Positions 28,822 to 37,050 of a stretch of 64,000 nt of DNA are shown here, one piece after another. A program made the position numbers and the translations under genes. The DNA is from Mycolicibacterium malmesburyense (GTDB lineage: Bacteria; Actinomycetota; Actinomycetes; Mycobacteriales; Mycobacteriaceae). The notes under the pieces were generated by a model, which worked only from the letters and a program-made list of their open reading frames with translations, was not told the origin of the DNA and made no database searches. Location of the stretch: NCBI RefSeq assembly GCF_001050015.1, contig NZ_CVTB01000222.1:105459-169458 (forward strand), in the 5' to 3' direction. The stretch's first letter is position 1, and every line of letters starts with the position of its first letter.

Positions 28822-29946
28822 GTGGCCAGCACCCCGGATCCGGCCACACCGCTGTGGCGCGCGGCGCAGGTCTTCCGACTGCTCAGTTGTCTGTACGCCC
28901 TGGGATTCCAGGTGTCGGTGAATCCCGACCTGGACCGACCGGGCCTGACGTGGGCGCTGTTCGCCGTGCTGATCGCGTGGAGTGCCCTGTGTGCGATCGC
29001 TTATCTGCAGGGCTTCGGCCGACGCCCGGCCTGGGTCCTGGCCGAGATCGCGGTGGTCGTGGCGCTGATCCTGTCGACCGAGGTGGTTGCCTCGTCCCAG
29101 TGGGCGGTGGACAATCAGTCCTGGCCGACGACGTTGTGGGCCACCAACGCGACCATCTCGGCGGCGATCGTCGCGGGGCCGATCGCGGGTATGTTCGCCG
29201 GCGTGGCGGTGATGGTCGCCAGCACCGTCGTCAAGGGCTTCATCAACTACGACGTTTGGCGCAACGCCACGATCGTCATCGAACTCGCGGTCGGGCTCGC
29301 GGTGGGCATGGCAGCCCAGACGGCCCGGCGGGCGCATGCGGAACTGGAACAGGCGGCGCGGCTGGCGGCAGCCCACCAGGAGCGCGAGCGGCTGTCCCGC
29401 GAGGTGCACGACGGCGCCATCCAGGTGCTCGCGCTGGTCTCCCGGCGCGGCCGCGAAATCGGTGGAGAAACGGCCGAACTCGCCGATCTCGCCGGCCAGC
29501 AGGAGCGTGCGCTCAGGCGGCTGGTCAGCTCCGGCGAGAGCGAACCCCGCGTCGGGGCGATGACCGACGTGGGCGCGCTGTTGCGGCAGCGGGCGTCGGA
29601 CCGCGTCTCGGTCAGCCTGCCCGCCGATCCCGTGCTGCTCGACGCCGTCGTCGCCACCGAGTTGTCGGCGGCGGTCGTCAACGCGCTGGACAACGTGACC
29701 GCCCACGCCGGCCCGGACGCGCATGCTTATGTGTTGCTCGAAGATCTCGGCGACACGATCACGGTGAGCATCCGTGACAACGGCACCGGGATCCCGGAGG
29801 GCCGCCTCGAGGAGGCGGAGCGGGAGGGGCGCATCGGGATCTCGAAATCGATTGTGGGGCGGATGAACTGGCTCGGCGGCAGCGCCAAGCTGAGCACCGG
29901 GCCGGAGAGCGGGACGGAATGGGAACTGACGCTACCCCGACGGTGA
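28822..29946 (+). CDS. MacS-like sensor histidine kinase
   Basis: 374 residues. Five or so N-terminal membrane helices form the sensor domain (residues about 15-165), with an outer loop between helices 3 and 4 (ASSQWAVDNQSWPTT). A HisKA_3 dimerisation domain follows with the phospho-accepting His in SREVHDGAIQVL. The C-terminal ATPase domain shows NALDNVTAHAG (N box), DNGTGI and GRIGISKSI (G boxes). The family is the actinobacterial MacS type. It starts (GTG) three bases after the ABC ATPase and overlaps its response regulator by 28 bases, suggesting the pair senses or controls the transporter. That link is inference. Confidence 0.87.
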   Translation: MASTPDPATPLWRAAQVFRLLSCLYALGFQVSVNPDLDRPGLTWALFAVLIAWSALCAIAYLQGFGRRPAWVLAEIAVVVALILSTEVVASSQWAVDNQSWPTTLWATNATISAAIVAGPIAGMFAGVAVMVASTVVKGFINYDVWRNATIVIELAVGLAVGMAAQTARRAHAELEQAARLAAAHQERERLSREVHDGAIQVLALVSRRGREIGGETAELADLAGQQERALRRLVSSGESEPRVGAMTDVGALLRQRASDRVSVSLPADPVLLDAVVATELSAAVVNALDNVTAHAGPDAHAYVLLEDLGDTITVSIRDNGTGIPEGRLEEAEREGRIGISKSIVGRMNWLGGSAKLSTGPESGTEWELTLPRR

Positions 29947-30575
29947 TGGTCGTCGACGACCATCCCATCTGGCGCGACGCGGTGGCCCGCGACCTCGCCG
30001 AGGACGGCTTCACCGTGGTGGCCACCGCCGACGGCGTCGGCGCGGCGCGGCGCCGGGCCGCGGCGGTTCAGCCCGACGTCGTGGTGATGGACATGCGCCT
30101 CGCCGACGGTGACGGCGCACAGGCGACCGCGGAGGTGCTCGCGGTTTCACCCTCGTCGAAGATCCTGGTGCTCTCGGCCTCCGAGGAGCGGGAGGACGTG
30201 CTCGAGGCCGTGAAGGCCGGGGCGACCGGATATCTGGTGAAGAGCGCTTCGAAGCAGGAACTTGGCGACGCGGTGCGTGCCACCGCGGAGGGCAGGGCCG
30301 TCTTCACTCCCGGGCTGGCCGGCCTGGTGCTCGGCGAATACCGGCGGATGGCCCAGAAGCGCGGCGACGGACCGGAGACCCCGAGCCTGACCGAGCGGGA
30401 GACCGAGATCCTTCGTTACGTCGCCAAGGGGCTGACGGCCAAGCAGATCGCGGCGCGGCTGTCGCTGAGCCACCGCACCGTCGAGAACCACGTGCAGGCC
30501 ACCTTCCGCAAGCTGCAGGTCGCCAACCGCGTCGAACTGGCCCGCTACGCCATCGAACACGGCTTGGACGAGTAG
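29919..30575 (+). CDS. LuxR-family (NarL-type) response regulator
   Basis: 218 residues. Receiver domain with acidic pocket VVDDHPIWRDAV, phospho-acceptor Asp in VVVMDMRLADGDG and switch Lys in YLVKSAS. The C-terminal LuxR helix-turn-helix is LTERETEILRYVAKGLTAKQIAARLSLSHRTVENHV. Partner of the preceding HisKA_3 kinase, with a 28-base gene overlap. Targets unknown; autoregulation of the operon is plausible. Confidence 0.9.
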   Translation: MGTDATPTVMVVDDHPIWRDAVARDLAEDGFTVVATADGVGAARRRAAAVQPDVVVMDMRLADGDGAQATAEVLAVSPSSKILVLSASEEREDVLEAVKAGATGYLVKSASKQELGDAVRATAEGRAVFTPGLAGLVLGEYRRMAQKRGDGPETPSLTERETEILRYVAKGLTAKQIAARLSLSHRTVENHVQATFRKLQVANRVELARYAIEHGLDE

Positions 30576-30619
30576 TCCTACTCATCCCATGAGGCCGCCG
30601 CTCAGGTGACGATGGCTTC

Positions 30620-32365
30620 ATGACCGAACCGCAGCGTGCCGTCATCGCCCGCCTGTCCGCCGATGTCTCCGCGATCTCCGCGTATCTGGCGCGGGTGTCG
30701 TCCGATTTGACCGAGCTCGACCGGCAGCTGGCGTCGCCGACGGCGCAGGCGCAGCCCTATGTCGCCCCCGCACCGTATCCGCCGCCTCATGCTGCGCCCG
30801 TTCCCTCGGCCCCCGTGGCGAAGCCGCCCCGCGACGAGGGGTGGATCGGCAAATTGCTGGCGGTGGCCGGTGTCGCGGTGACGCTGATCGGCGTCGTATT
30901 CCTGCTCGTGCTGGCCGCGCAGGCGGGCCTGCTGAGGCCGGAGATCCGCGTCGCCGCCGGTGCCGCCCTCGCCGGTGGGCTCGTGGGCGCCGGCTGGTGG
31001 CTGAACCGCAGGCCCGGCGGCCGCACCGGCGCGATCGCCCTGGCGGCGACCGGTATCGCCGCGGGCTACATGGACGTCATCGCGGTCACCACCATCTACG
31101 AGTGGATGTCTCCGCCCCTCGGGCTGGTCCTCGCCGCGCTGATCGGGGGAGGCGGGCTGTCGCTGGCCCGCCGCTGGAACTCCGAGCAACTGGGGTTGCT
31201 CGTGCTGGTCCCGCTGCTGATCCTCGCGCCGGTGGTGGTCGGTGGCGTCACGCTGTTGCTCGTGGCGTTCATGCTCGCGCTGTCGGCGGCGTCGCTGCCC
31301 GTCCAGATCGGCAGGGATTGGCCCTGGCTGCATGCCGCCCGCGTCGCGGCGGCCACGCTGCCGCTGCTGGTGGCGCTCGTCGGCGTGTATTTCGACGACG
31401 GCCGCGATCCGTGGCTGGCCGGCGCGTGCGGTATCGCGGCGTTGCTCGCGATCGCCGGCGCGCTGATTCTGTTGCCGCACACCGCGAACAAGCCGGCCAT
31501 GGCCGTCCTCACAGGGGTGGGCGTGCTGCCCGTTCTGTCGGTCGCGCTGGCCGTCGACCGCGTCGCCGCGGCGCTGATGGCGGCCGCACTCGCGGCAGGT
31601 CTGCTCGCGCTCGTGTTCGTCGCCGACCAGTTGCCGGGGGTCGACCGTACAGTGCGCCGCATCTGGGCGATGCTCTCTGCGGTGTCGGCGGTGATCGCCG
31701 TGCTGGTGGCGTTCGACGGCCCGATCGCGGGCCCGGTGCTGCTGGCGATGGCGCTGGTGGTGGCGGCCGCGGGTCGTCAGCACGTCACGGCAGGGTCCGT
31801 ATCGGTCGGCGTTGCCGCCGTCGGCGTCGTCTACTACCTGAGCTGGGCCCCGCCGTACACGCTGCTGTACGGGACGTCGCTCAGCGTCGGCGTCGGCGCG
31901 TCGACCCTGGTGGCCAGCGTGCTGCTGATCGCGTGGTCGGTTGCCATCGTGTGGGCGTTCGATCCGCGTAACTCCGCGCTGTGGGCGGGCGCGGCCGTCG
32001 TGGCCGGATACGCGATCACGACGTTCGCCGTCACCGCAGGCGTCATGGTGGGCGGCACCGACAGCGGGTTCTACGCCGGGCACATGGCGGCCACGATCTG
32101 CTGGATCGCGCTGGCGGCCGCCTTGTTCGGCTATGCGGCACGGTTACCGAGAAGTGACCGGTCGGTCCCGATCGGCGGGGGACTGGCCCTGGTGGCCGCG
32201 GCGATGGGCAAGCTGTTCCTGTTCGACCTCGGCACGCTGGACGGCATGTTCCGGGTCGTGGTGTTCATCGTCGTGGGCCTGGTCCTGCTCGGCATGGGCG
32301 CCGGATACGCCCGGTTGTTGGAGAAGCAGGACCAGGAGAAATCCGGTGTGACCAGCGACATATGA
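30620..32365 (+). CDS. DUF2339 multi-pass membrane protein
   Basis: 581 residues. Residues 1-40 form a likely coiled coil (VIARLSADVSAISAYLARV), followed by a Pro-rich linker. Then about 14 or more hydrophobic helices run from residue 75 to 570. DUF2339 proteins are predicted membrane proteins of unknown function. Starts 44 bases after the response regulator. Its 3' end contains the likely -10 element of the dps gene. Confidence 0.82.
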   Translation: MTEPQRAVIARLSADVSAISAYLARVSSDLTELDRQLASPTAQAQPYVAPAPYPPPHAAPVPSAPVAKPPRDEGWIGKLLAVAGVAVTLIGVVFLLVLAAQAGLLRPEIRVAAGAALAGGLVGAGWWLNRRPGGRTGAIALAATGIAAGYMDVIAVTTIYEWMSPPLGLVLAALIGGGGLSLARRWNSEQLGLLVLVPLLILAPVVVGGVTLLLVAFMLALSAASLPVQIGRDWPWLHAARVAAATLPLLVALVGVYFDDGRDPWLAGACGIAALLAIAGALILLPHTANKPAMAVLTGVGVLPVLSVALAVDRVAAALMAAALAAGLLALVFVADQLPGVDRTVRRIWAMLSAVSAVIAVLVAFDGPIAGPVLLAMALVVAAAGRQHVTAGSVSVGVAAVGVVYYLSWAPPYTLLYGTSLSVGVGASTLVASVLLIAWSVAIVWAFDPRNSALWAGAAVVAGYAITTFAVTAGVMVGGTDSGFYAGHMAATICWIALAAALFGYAARLPRSDRSVPIGGGLALVAAAMGKLFLFDLGTLDGMFRVVVFIVVGLVLLGMGAGYARLLEKQDQEKSGVTSDI

Positions 32366-32387
32366 TAATCTGGACTGAGTCCAGATT
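32361..32387 (+). promoter_or_regulatory. dps promoter -10 and perfect palindromic operator candidate
   Basis: TATGAT at 32361-32366 looks like a -10 hexamer. Immediately after it, two perfect 9-base inverted arms (AATCTGGAC at 32367-32375 and GTCCAGATT at 32379-32387) flank a TGA spacer. The palindrome would cover the transcription start and so act as a repressor site. Given the Dps gene that follows, a peroxide- or iron-sensing Fur-family repressor (such as FurA) is a reasonable but untested guess. Confidence 0.55.
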
Positions 32388-32406
32388 GAGAGGTGTTGTA
32401 GTAGTC

Positions 32407-32898
32407 ATGAGTACATCGACACGTCGTTCAGAGACAGAAGTACGGGGCTTCGAGGCCTCGCCGGAATTCAGCGCGAACCTGCAGCGGGTTCTCGTCGACC
32501 TGATCGAGCTGCACCTTCAGGGTAAGCAGGCGCACTGGAACATCGTCGGCACCAACTTCCGGGACCTTCACCTGCAGCTCGACGAGCTCGTCGACTTCGC
32601 CCGCGAGGGCAGCGACACGCTCGCCGAGCGCATGCGGGCGATGGAAGCCGTGCCCGACGGCCGTACGGATACGGTCGCCGCCACCACGACGCTGCCGCAG
32701 TTCCCGGCCTACGAGGTGAGCACCCAGGAGGCGGTCGACCTGATCACGGGTCGGATCTACGCCGCGGTCGACACGATGCGCCAGGTACACGACGCCGTCG
32801 ACGCCGAGGATCCGAGCACCGCCGACATCCTGCACGGGCTCATCGACGGCCTGGAGAAGCAGGCCTGGCTGATCAAGTCGGAGAACCGCAAGGTCTGA
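32407..32898 (+). CDS. dps: Dps family DNA-binding ferritin-like protein
   Basis: Stores iron by oxidising Fe(II) with peroxide and shields DNA; assembles as a dodecamer. About 163 residues from the ATG at 32407 (MSTSTRRSETEVRGFEA). Ferroxidase ligands sit between subunits: His in KQAHWN, then LHLQLDELVDF (His, Asp) and SDTLAERM (Asp, Glu). It resembles the second Dps of M. smegmatis (MSMEG_3242) in gene neighbourhood as I recall it. Preceded by a perfect palindrome and followed by a strong terminator, so it is probably transcribed alone and regulated by stress. Confidence 0.92.
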   Translation: MSTSTRRSETEVRGFEASPEFSANLQRVLVDLIELHLQGKQAHWNIVGTNFRDLHLQLDELVDFAREGSDTLAERMRAMEAVPDGRTDTVAATTTLPQFPAYEVSTQEAVDLITGRIYAAVDTMRQVHDAVDAEDPSTADILHGLIDGLEKQAWLIKSENRKV

Positions 32899-32906
32899 GA
32901 ATTCCG

Positions 32907-32950
32907 AAAACGCCGCGACCGTGCGTCAATGACGCCGGTCGCGGCGTTTT
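32907..32950. terminator. Intrinsic terminator after dps
   Basis: A 14-base perfect inverted repeat (AAAACGCCGCGACC and its complement) with a short loop, ending in TTTT at 32947-32950. It starts nine bases after the dps stop. The run of A on the other side means it could also work in reverse. Confidence 0.85.
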
Positions 32951-33000
32951 GCGTCGAGGGCCGTGTGCGTCGTTTTCCGGGATCGGGGTATATCTGCGGT

Positions 33001-33450
33001 GTGACTGTGACACGCGATATTCACGCCTCCCGTCAGCAGGTCTGGGACGTCATGGCCGACGGATGGACGTACTCACAATGGGTGGTCGGCAACAGCCGGA
33101 TGCGCGCGGTCGACCCGAACTGGCCGGCGCCGGGGTCGGAGATCCGTCATTCGGTGGGTGTCTGGCCGTTGTTGCTCAACGACGTCACCGTCGTCGAGAA
33201 GAGCGTGCCGCCCGAGGAGTTGGTGCTGCACGCCAAGGGCCGGCCCTTCGGCGGCGCTCGAATCACCTTGCGGCTGCACGATATTCCCGGCGGCTGCCGG
33301 GTGGAGATGACCGAGTTTCCGGTCAGCGGGCCCGCGGCGATCATGCCCAACAAGCTGACCGACCTCGCCGTCTATCCGCGCAACCGGGAGACCCTGTGGC
33401 GGCTGGCGGCGCTCGCAGAGCGGCTCAAACCGACTGAGGTCGACGACTGA
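33001..33450 (+). CDS. SRPBCC (START/Bet v1-like) family protein
   Basis: About 149 residues from the GTG at 33001; an earlier in-frame start at 32929 would lie inside the terminator and is rejected. The N terminus VTRDIHASRQQVWDVMADG is the typical polyketide-cyclase/SRPBCC opening, followed by GSEIRHSVGVWPLLLNDVTVVE and a C-terminal helix (RNRETLWRLAALAERL). The fold binds hydrophobic ligands; the ligand is unknown. Converges on and overlaps the adenylyl cyclase gene by 26 bases. Confidence 0.8.
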   Translation: MTVTRDIHASRQQVWDVMADGWTYSQWVVGNSRMRAVDPNWPAPGSEIRHSVGVWPLLLNDVTVVEKSVPPEELVLHAKGRPFGGARITLRLHDIPGGCRVEMTEFPVSGPAAIMPNKLTDLAVYPRNRETLWRLAALAERLKPTEVDD

Positions 33451-34732
33451 GCGGTTCGAGCTCGACCGCTTCGCGCACGGCCGCGTCGTCGCGCCGTCCG
33501 ACGAGGTACCACGTCGTCATGACGCCCTTGCCTTTGACCTCGACCTCGCCGCGGGGTTCGAACACGAAGGTGCCGCGCAGGCGTTCGGCGACGTCGTCGG
33601 GCACCTGGATGCGCCCTTCGACGTCCGTGATTTCCATCCGGGATGCGACGTTGACCGCATCACCCCACACGTCGTAGAAGAACTTGCGCGCCCCGACGAC
33701 CCCGGCGACGACCGGGCCGGCGGCGAGTCCGATCCGCAGCGGCACCTTGCGGCCGTGCGGATCGCGCAGGTCGGCGACGGCGTCGGCCATGTCGAGCGCC
33801 AGGCAGGCCAGGGCTTCGAGGTGATCCGGCCGGGGATGGGGCACACCGCTGACCACCATGTACGAGTCGCCGCTGGTCTTGACCTTCTCCAGACCGTGGC
33901 GGTCGACGAGCGCGTCCAGGTCGGTGTAGAGCCGGTCCAGGAACCGCACCAGATCACACGGGTTGGTGTCGCTGGCCCGCAGCGTGTAGCCGGCGATGTC
34001 GGCGAACAGGATCGACGCGTCGTCGTACCGGTCGGCGATGACGGTGCGGGTCGGATCCTTGAGTCGCTCGGCGATGGTCGCGGGCAGGATGTTGGCCAGC
34101 AGTCGTTCGGACCGTTCGTATTCGGCCTCCATCGCAAGCCGCGCTCGGCGAATCTCGCGCAGCGCGAACCACAATGTCGCGATGACGAGGATCCAGGCTG
34201 TGGCCACGGTCAGGATGAATGAAGTCGTGCGGGCCCAATCCGGTTGAACATGAGTGTTTTCCGGAACCAGGAACTCCAGCAGCACCACCGTCACCGCGCC
34301 GGCGGCCGACAGTATCGACGCCAGCAGGATGTGATCGATGCCGAGGACGATCACCATGATCGCGGCCGCGACGACGAAGTAGAACTGCAGCCCCGAACCG
34401 GTGCCGAGTTGGATGCATTGGATCGTGATGGTTACGTAGGCGACGACGAAGAACACCAGCGGGGCGACGAGTTCACCGAACCGGTACAGCAGCGGGATCG
34501 TCGCGAAGGCCACGGCGCTGACGAGGCTCAGGACCGGGATCCACCAGACCTCGACGCCGACGATCAGACCCTGGAATCCGAAGAAGGCGCTGATCGCGGC
34601 GCTGATCATCGCGGTGACGTCGAGTACCCGGCGGCGCCGCACGGACCGTTCCGTGTCGTGCCGGACCCGGGCAGGCGTCCGGTCCTGAAGCGCCACCTCG
34701 GGCACGCAGACCGGCCGCAGCCTCATCTCCAC
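33425..34732 (-). CDS. cya: Membrane-anchored class III adenylyl cyclase (Rv1625c type)
   Basis: Makes cAMP from ATP. 435 residues: a basic N terminus, six membrane helices (about residues 38-200), a linker, then one cyclase homology domain. The catalytic set is complete: metal Asp in ILFADIAGYT and in the SGDSYMVV region, adenine-binding Lys and Asp in EKVKTSGDSY and YDVWGDAVN, and transition-state Asn and Arg in NVASRME. One cyclase domain means the enzyme must dimerise, as Rv1625c does (a mammalian-like enzyme). Same neighbours as in M. tuberculosis, next to pdtaR. Confidence 0.93.
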   Translation of the reverse strand: MEMRLRPVCVPEVALQDRTPARVRHDTERSVRRRRVLDVTAMISAAISAFFGFQGLIVGVEVWWIPVLSLVSAVAFATIPLLYRFGELVAPLVFFVVAYVTITIQCIQLGTGSGLQFYFVVAAAIMVIVLGIDHILLASILSAAGAVTVVLLEFLVPENTHVQPDWARTTSFILTVATAWILVIATLWFALREIRRARLAMEAEYERSERLLANILPATIAERLKDPTRTVIADRYDDASILFADIAGYTLRASDTNPCDLVRFLDRLYTDLDALVDRHGLEKVKTSGDSYMVVSGVPHPRPDHLEALACLALDMADAVADLRDPHGRKVPLRIGLAAGPVVAGVVGARKFFYDVWGDAVNVASRMEITDVEGRIQVPDDVAERLRGTFVFEPRGEVEVKGKGVMTTWYLVGRRDDAAVREAVELEPLSRRPQSV

Positions 34733-34777
34733 GATTAGAGCCTAGCGCCGAAAGCATTCGACCTGCTTGTTCTCGGT

Positions 34778-34851
34778 GCCCTCGGTGAGACTCGAACTCA
34801 CACTGTCACGATTTTGAGTCGTGTGCCTCTGCCAATTGGGCTACGAGGGCG
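34778..34851 (-). tRNA. tRNA with anticodon CAA (Leu), short variable loop
   Basis: Cloverleaf on the minus strand: acceptor stem GCCCTCG/CGAGGGC, anticodon stem CACGA/TCGTG with loop CTCAAAA (anticodon CAA), T arm GTGAG-TTCGAGT-CTCAC, discriminator A. CC follows but the final A of CCA is not encoded. The variable loop is only five bases (ACAGT), whereas bacterial tRNA-Leu normally has a long variable arm. Confidence 0.88.
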
Positions 34852-34920
34852 TGCGCTGTGGCGCGGTTTACCACCATAGATGATGCCCCGAACTCGCTGA
34901 ACGGCACTGCTACCGCCACA

Positions 34921-35565
34921 ATGGCTTCCATGGCAACCGCTGCTGGGTCACCGCCGCCCGACGCCGTGAAGGCCCGCCGAGTTCTCGTCGCCGAGGATGA
35001 GGCGCTGATCCGGATGGATCTGGCCGAGATGCTCCGTGAGGAGGGATACGAGATCGTCGGTGAGGCCGGCGACGGGCAGGAGGCGGTCGATCTGGCCGAG
35101 AGCCTGCGGCCCGACCTCGTGATCATGGACGTCAAGATGCCCCGCCGCGACGGCATCGACGCGGCCTCCGAGATCGCAGGCAAGCGCATCGCCCCGATCG
35201 TCATCCTCACCGCGTTCAGCCAGCGCGAACTGGTGGAACGGGCCAGGGACGCCGGCGCCATGGCCTACCTCGTCAAACCGTTCACCATCACCGACCTCAT
35301 CCCGGCCATCGAGGTCGCCGTGAGCCGCTTCGGCGAGATCGCCGCGCTGGAGCAGGAAGTGGCGACGCTGTCCGAGCGGTTGGAGACGCGCAAGCTGGTC
35401 GAGCGAGCGAAGGGTTTGCTGCAGACCAAGCAGGGGATGACCGAACCCGAGGCGTTCAAGTGGATCCAGCGCGCCGCGATGGATCGGCGCACCACCATGA
35501 AACGCGTCGCCGAAGTGGTGCTCGAGACCCTCGACACGCCCAGCGATGCACAGGAGTCGAGCTAA
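34921..35565 (+). CDS. pdtaR: ANTAR-domain response regulator PdtaR
   Basis: Response regulator whose output domain binds RNA and acts by antitermination; phosphorylated by the cytosolic kinase PdtaS, which is not in this window. About 214 residues from the ATG at 34921. Receiver: VLVAEDEALIRMDLAEML, phospho-Asp in LVIMDVKMPRRDG, Lys in YLVKPF. ANTAR helices: LSERLETRKLVERAKGLLQ and GMTEPEAFKWIQRAAMD. Very close to Rv1626 throughout as I recall that sequence. Divergent from the tRNA and cyclase genes. Confidence 0.95.
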   Translation: MASMATAAGSPPPDAVKARRVLVAEDEALIRMDLAEMLREEGYEIVGEAGDGQEAVDLAESLRPDLVIMDVKMPRRDGIDAASEIAGKRIAPIVILTAFSQRELVERARDAGAMAYLVKPFTITDLIPAIEVAVSRFGEIAALEQEVATLSERLETRKLVERAKGLLQTKQGMTEPEAFKWIQRAAMDRRTTMKRVAEVVLETLDTPSDAQESS

Positions 35566-35753
35566 CCCCTGGGTCGGCATGCCGTAAAAATTCGGTTTCC
35601 GAAGATGCGGTTTAGCCGCGACCGCCGCGACGCGTCGGTCAACAACGCGCACCAGCGTCGAGCGTTGGCTATGGTCTTCCCGGAACGTCGCCGCCCCCGG
35701 CCTGCCGGGCTGAGGCGCCGGAGCCGACTGACACAACGACCCGGAGGTGAAGC
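35566..35753. other. Regulatory region before the liv operon
   Basis: 188 bases without a gene. A possible -10 (TATGGT at 35670-35675) is present without a convincing -35. A strong ribosome site (CCGGAGGTGAA) sits at the 3' end before the livJ GTG. Confidence 0.4.
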
Positions 35754-36968
35754 GTGCGCGGTCGCATGGCACGGAGAGCATTTGCTATTAGCAGCGCTGG
35801 TCTGGTTGTGCTCGGCATAGCTGGCTGCCAACAGTCCGAGCCGAGCGAAGGCGGCGAGGCGCAGAGCGATCTGAAAATCGTCGAACAGGTGCAGATCGAC
35901 GAGAACGGCGCCGAGGTCAAGGCGGACGAGGGCGCCGCCCCCGCCGATCCCGCCGGTGACGGCAACGCGCAGTGCCCGCCCGTGTCGATCGCGATGGCCG
36001 GGGCGCTCAACGGCCCCGACGCCGCGCTCGGCATCAACATCAAGAACGGCATCCAGTTGGCCGTCGACAAGCACAACGCCGCCAACCCCGGATGCCAGGT
36101 CCAGCTCAAGACCTTCGACACCGAGGGCGATCCGCAGAAGGCCACCCAGATCGCGCCGCAGATCATCAACGACGCGTTCACCATCGGCCTGATCGGTCCC
36201 GCCTTCTCCGGTGAGACCATGGCCACCGGCGACGTGTTCAACCAGGCCGGCCTCGTCGCCGCGACGGCGTCGGCGACCAACGTCACGCTCTCCGACAAGG
36301 GTTGGCGGACGTTCTTCCGCGGTCTGGGCAACGACGGCGTGCAGGGCCCGTCGGTCGCCAACTACCTGAAGAACACGCTCGGCCACAAGAAGGTCTGCGT
36401 GGTCGACGACAGCACGGACTACGGCCTCGGCCTGGCGCAGACCGTGCGCGAGACGCTCGGCCCGGTGGCCGACTCGTCGTGCAACATCTCGGTCAAGAAG
36501 GGCGACAAGGACTTCTCGGCCGCGGTGACCCAGATCAAGGGGGCGAACCCGGATTCGGTGTTCTTCAGCGGGTACTACGCCGAGGCCGCGCCGTTCGTGC
36601 AGCAGCTCCGCGACGGCGGCTACGAGGGCACCTTCGCCAGCGCCGACGGCACCAAGGATCCGGAGTTCGTGAAGCAGGCCGGCGATTCGGCGAAGGATGC
36701 GGTGCTGTCCTGCCCGTGCGGCCCGGCCACCGGCGGCTTCGCCGACGAGTACACCAAGAAGTTCAACCAGGAACCGGGCACCTACAGCAGTGAGGGCTAC
36801 GACCTGGGCACGATCCTGTTGAAGGGCATCGACTCCGGTGCCATCACCCGGCCCGCCCTGTTGGACTTCGTCCGCAACTACGACGGCCGCGGTGTGGCCC
36901 GCCAGTACCAGTGGACGCCGAACGGCGAACTGACCACCAGCCTGATCTGGATCTACAAGGTTCAATAG
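35754..36968 (+). CDS. livJ: Branched-chain amino-acid ABC transporter substrate-binding lipoprotein
   Basis: 404-residue periplasmic-binding-protein-type receptor (Peripla_BP_6). The signal sequence ends in lipobox LGIAGC, so the mature protein is a lipoprotein. An acidic Ala/Pro linker of about 65 residues precedes the fold (CPPVSIAMAGALNGPDAALG). Ligand-fold segments include KTFDTEGDPQKATQIA and IGPAFSGETMATGDV. GTG at 35754 is supported by GGAGG six bases upstream. A hairpin terminator separates it from the permease genes, which would raise the dose of binding protein relative to the transporter. Confidence 0.92.
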   Translation: MRGRMARRAFAISSAGLVVLGIAGCQQSEPSEGGEAQSDLKIVEQVQIDENGAEVKADEGAAPADPAGDGNAQCPPVSIAMAGALNGPDAALGINIKNGIQLAVDKHNAANPGCQVQLKTFDTEGDPQKATQIAPQIINDAFTIGLIGPAFSGETMATGDVFNQAGLVAATASATNVTLSDKGWRTFFRGLGNDGVQGPSVANYLKNTLGHKKVCVVDDSTDYGLGLAQTVRETLGPVADSSCNISVKKGDKDFSAAVTQIKGANPDSVFFSGYYAEAAPFVQQLRDGGYEGTFASADGTKDPEFVKQAGDSAKDAVLSCPCGPATGGFADEYTKKFNQEPGTYSSEGYDLGTILLKGIDSGAITRPALLDFVRNYDGRGVARQYQWTPNGELTTSLIWIYKVQ

Positions 36969-36979
36969 CCCGCAGGCGG

Positions 36980-37014
36980 AACGCGTCCGAGACCGAAAGG
37001 CTCGGACGCGTTTT
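36980..37014 (+). terminator. Hairpin between livJ and livH
   Basis: Twelve-base perfect stem (AACGCGTCCGAG and complement) with a nine-base loop, followed by TTTT from 37011. It starts 12 bases after the livJ stop. Probably a partial terminator, as the next four genes clearly belong to the same transport system. Confidence 0.8.
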
Positions 37015-37050
37015 CGCTAGAGGCCCGTTCCGCCGAGGAGCCGCCACCGG

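Noticed and set aside
34858..34920. Longer N terminus for pdtaR from a GTG at 34858
   Set aside because: That start lies seven bases from the tRNA gene, and the extra residues have no counterpart in the known PdtaR; the ATG at 34921 gives the normal length.
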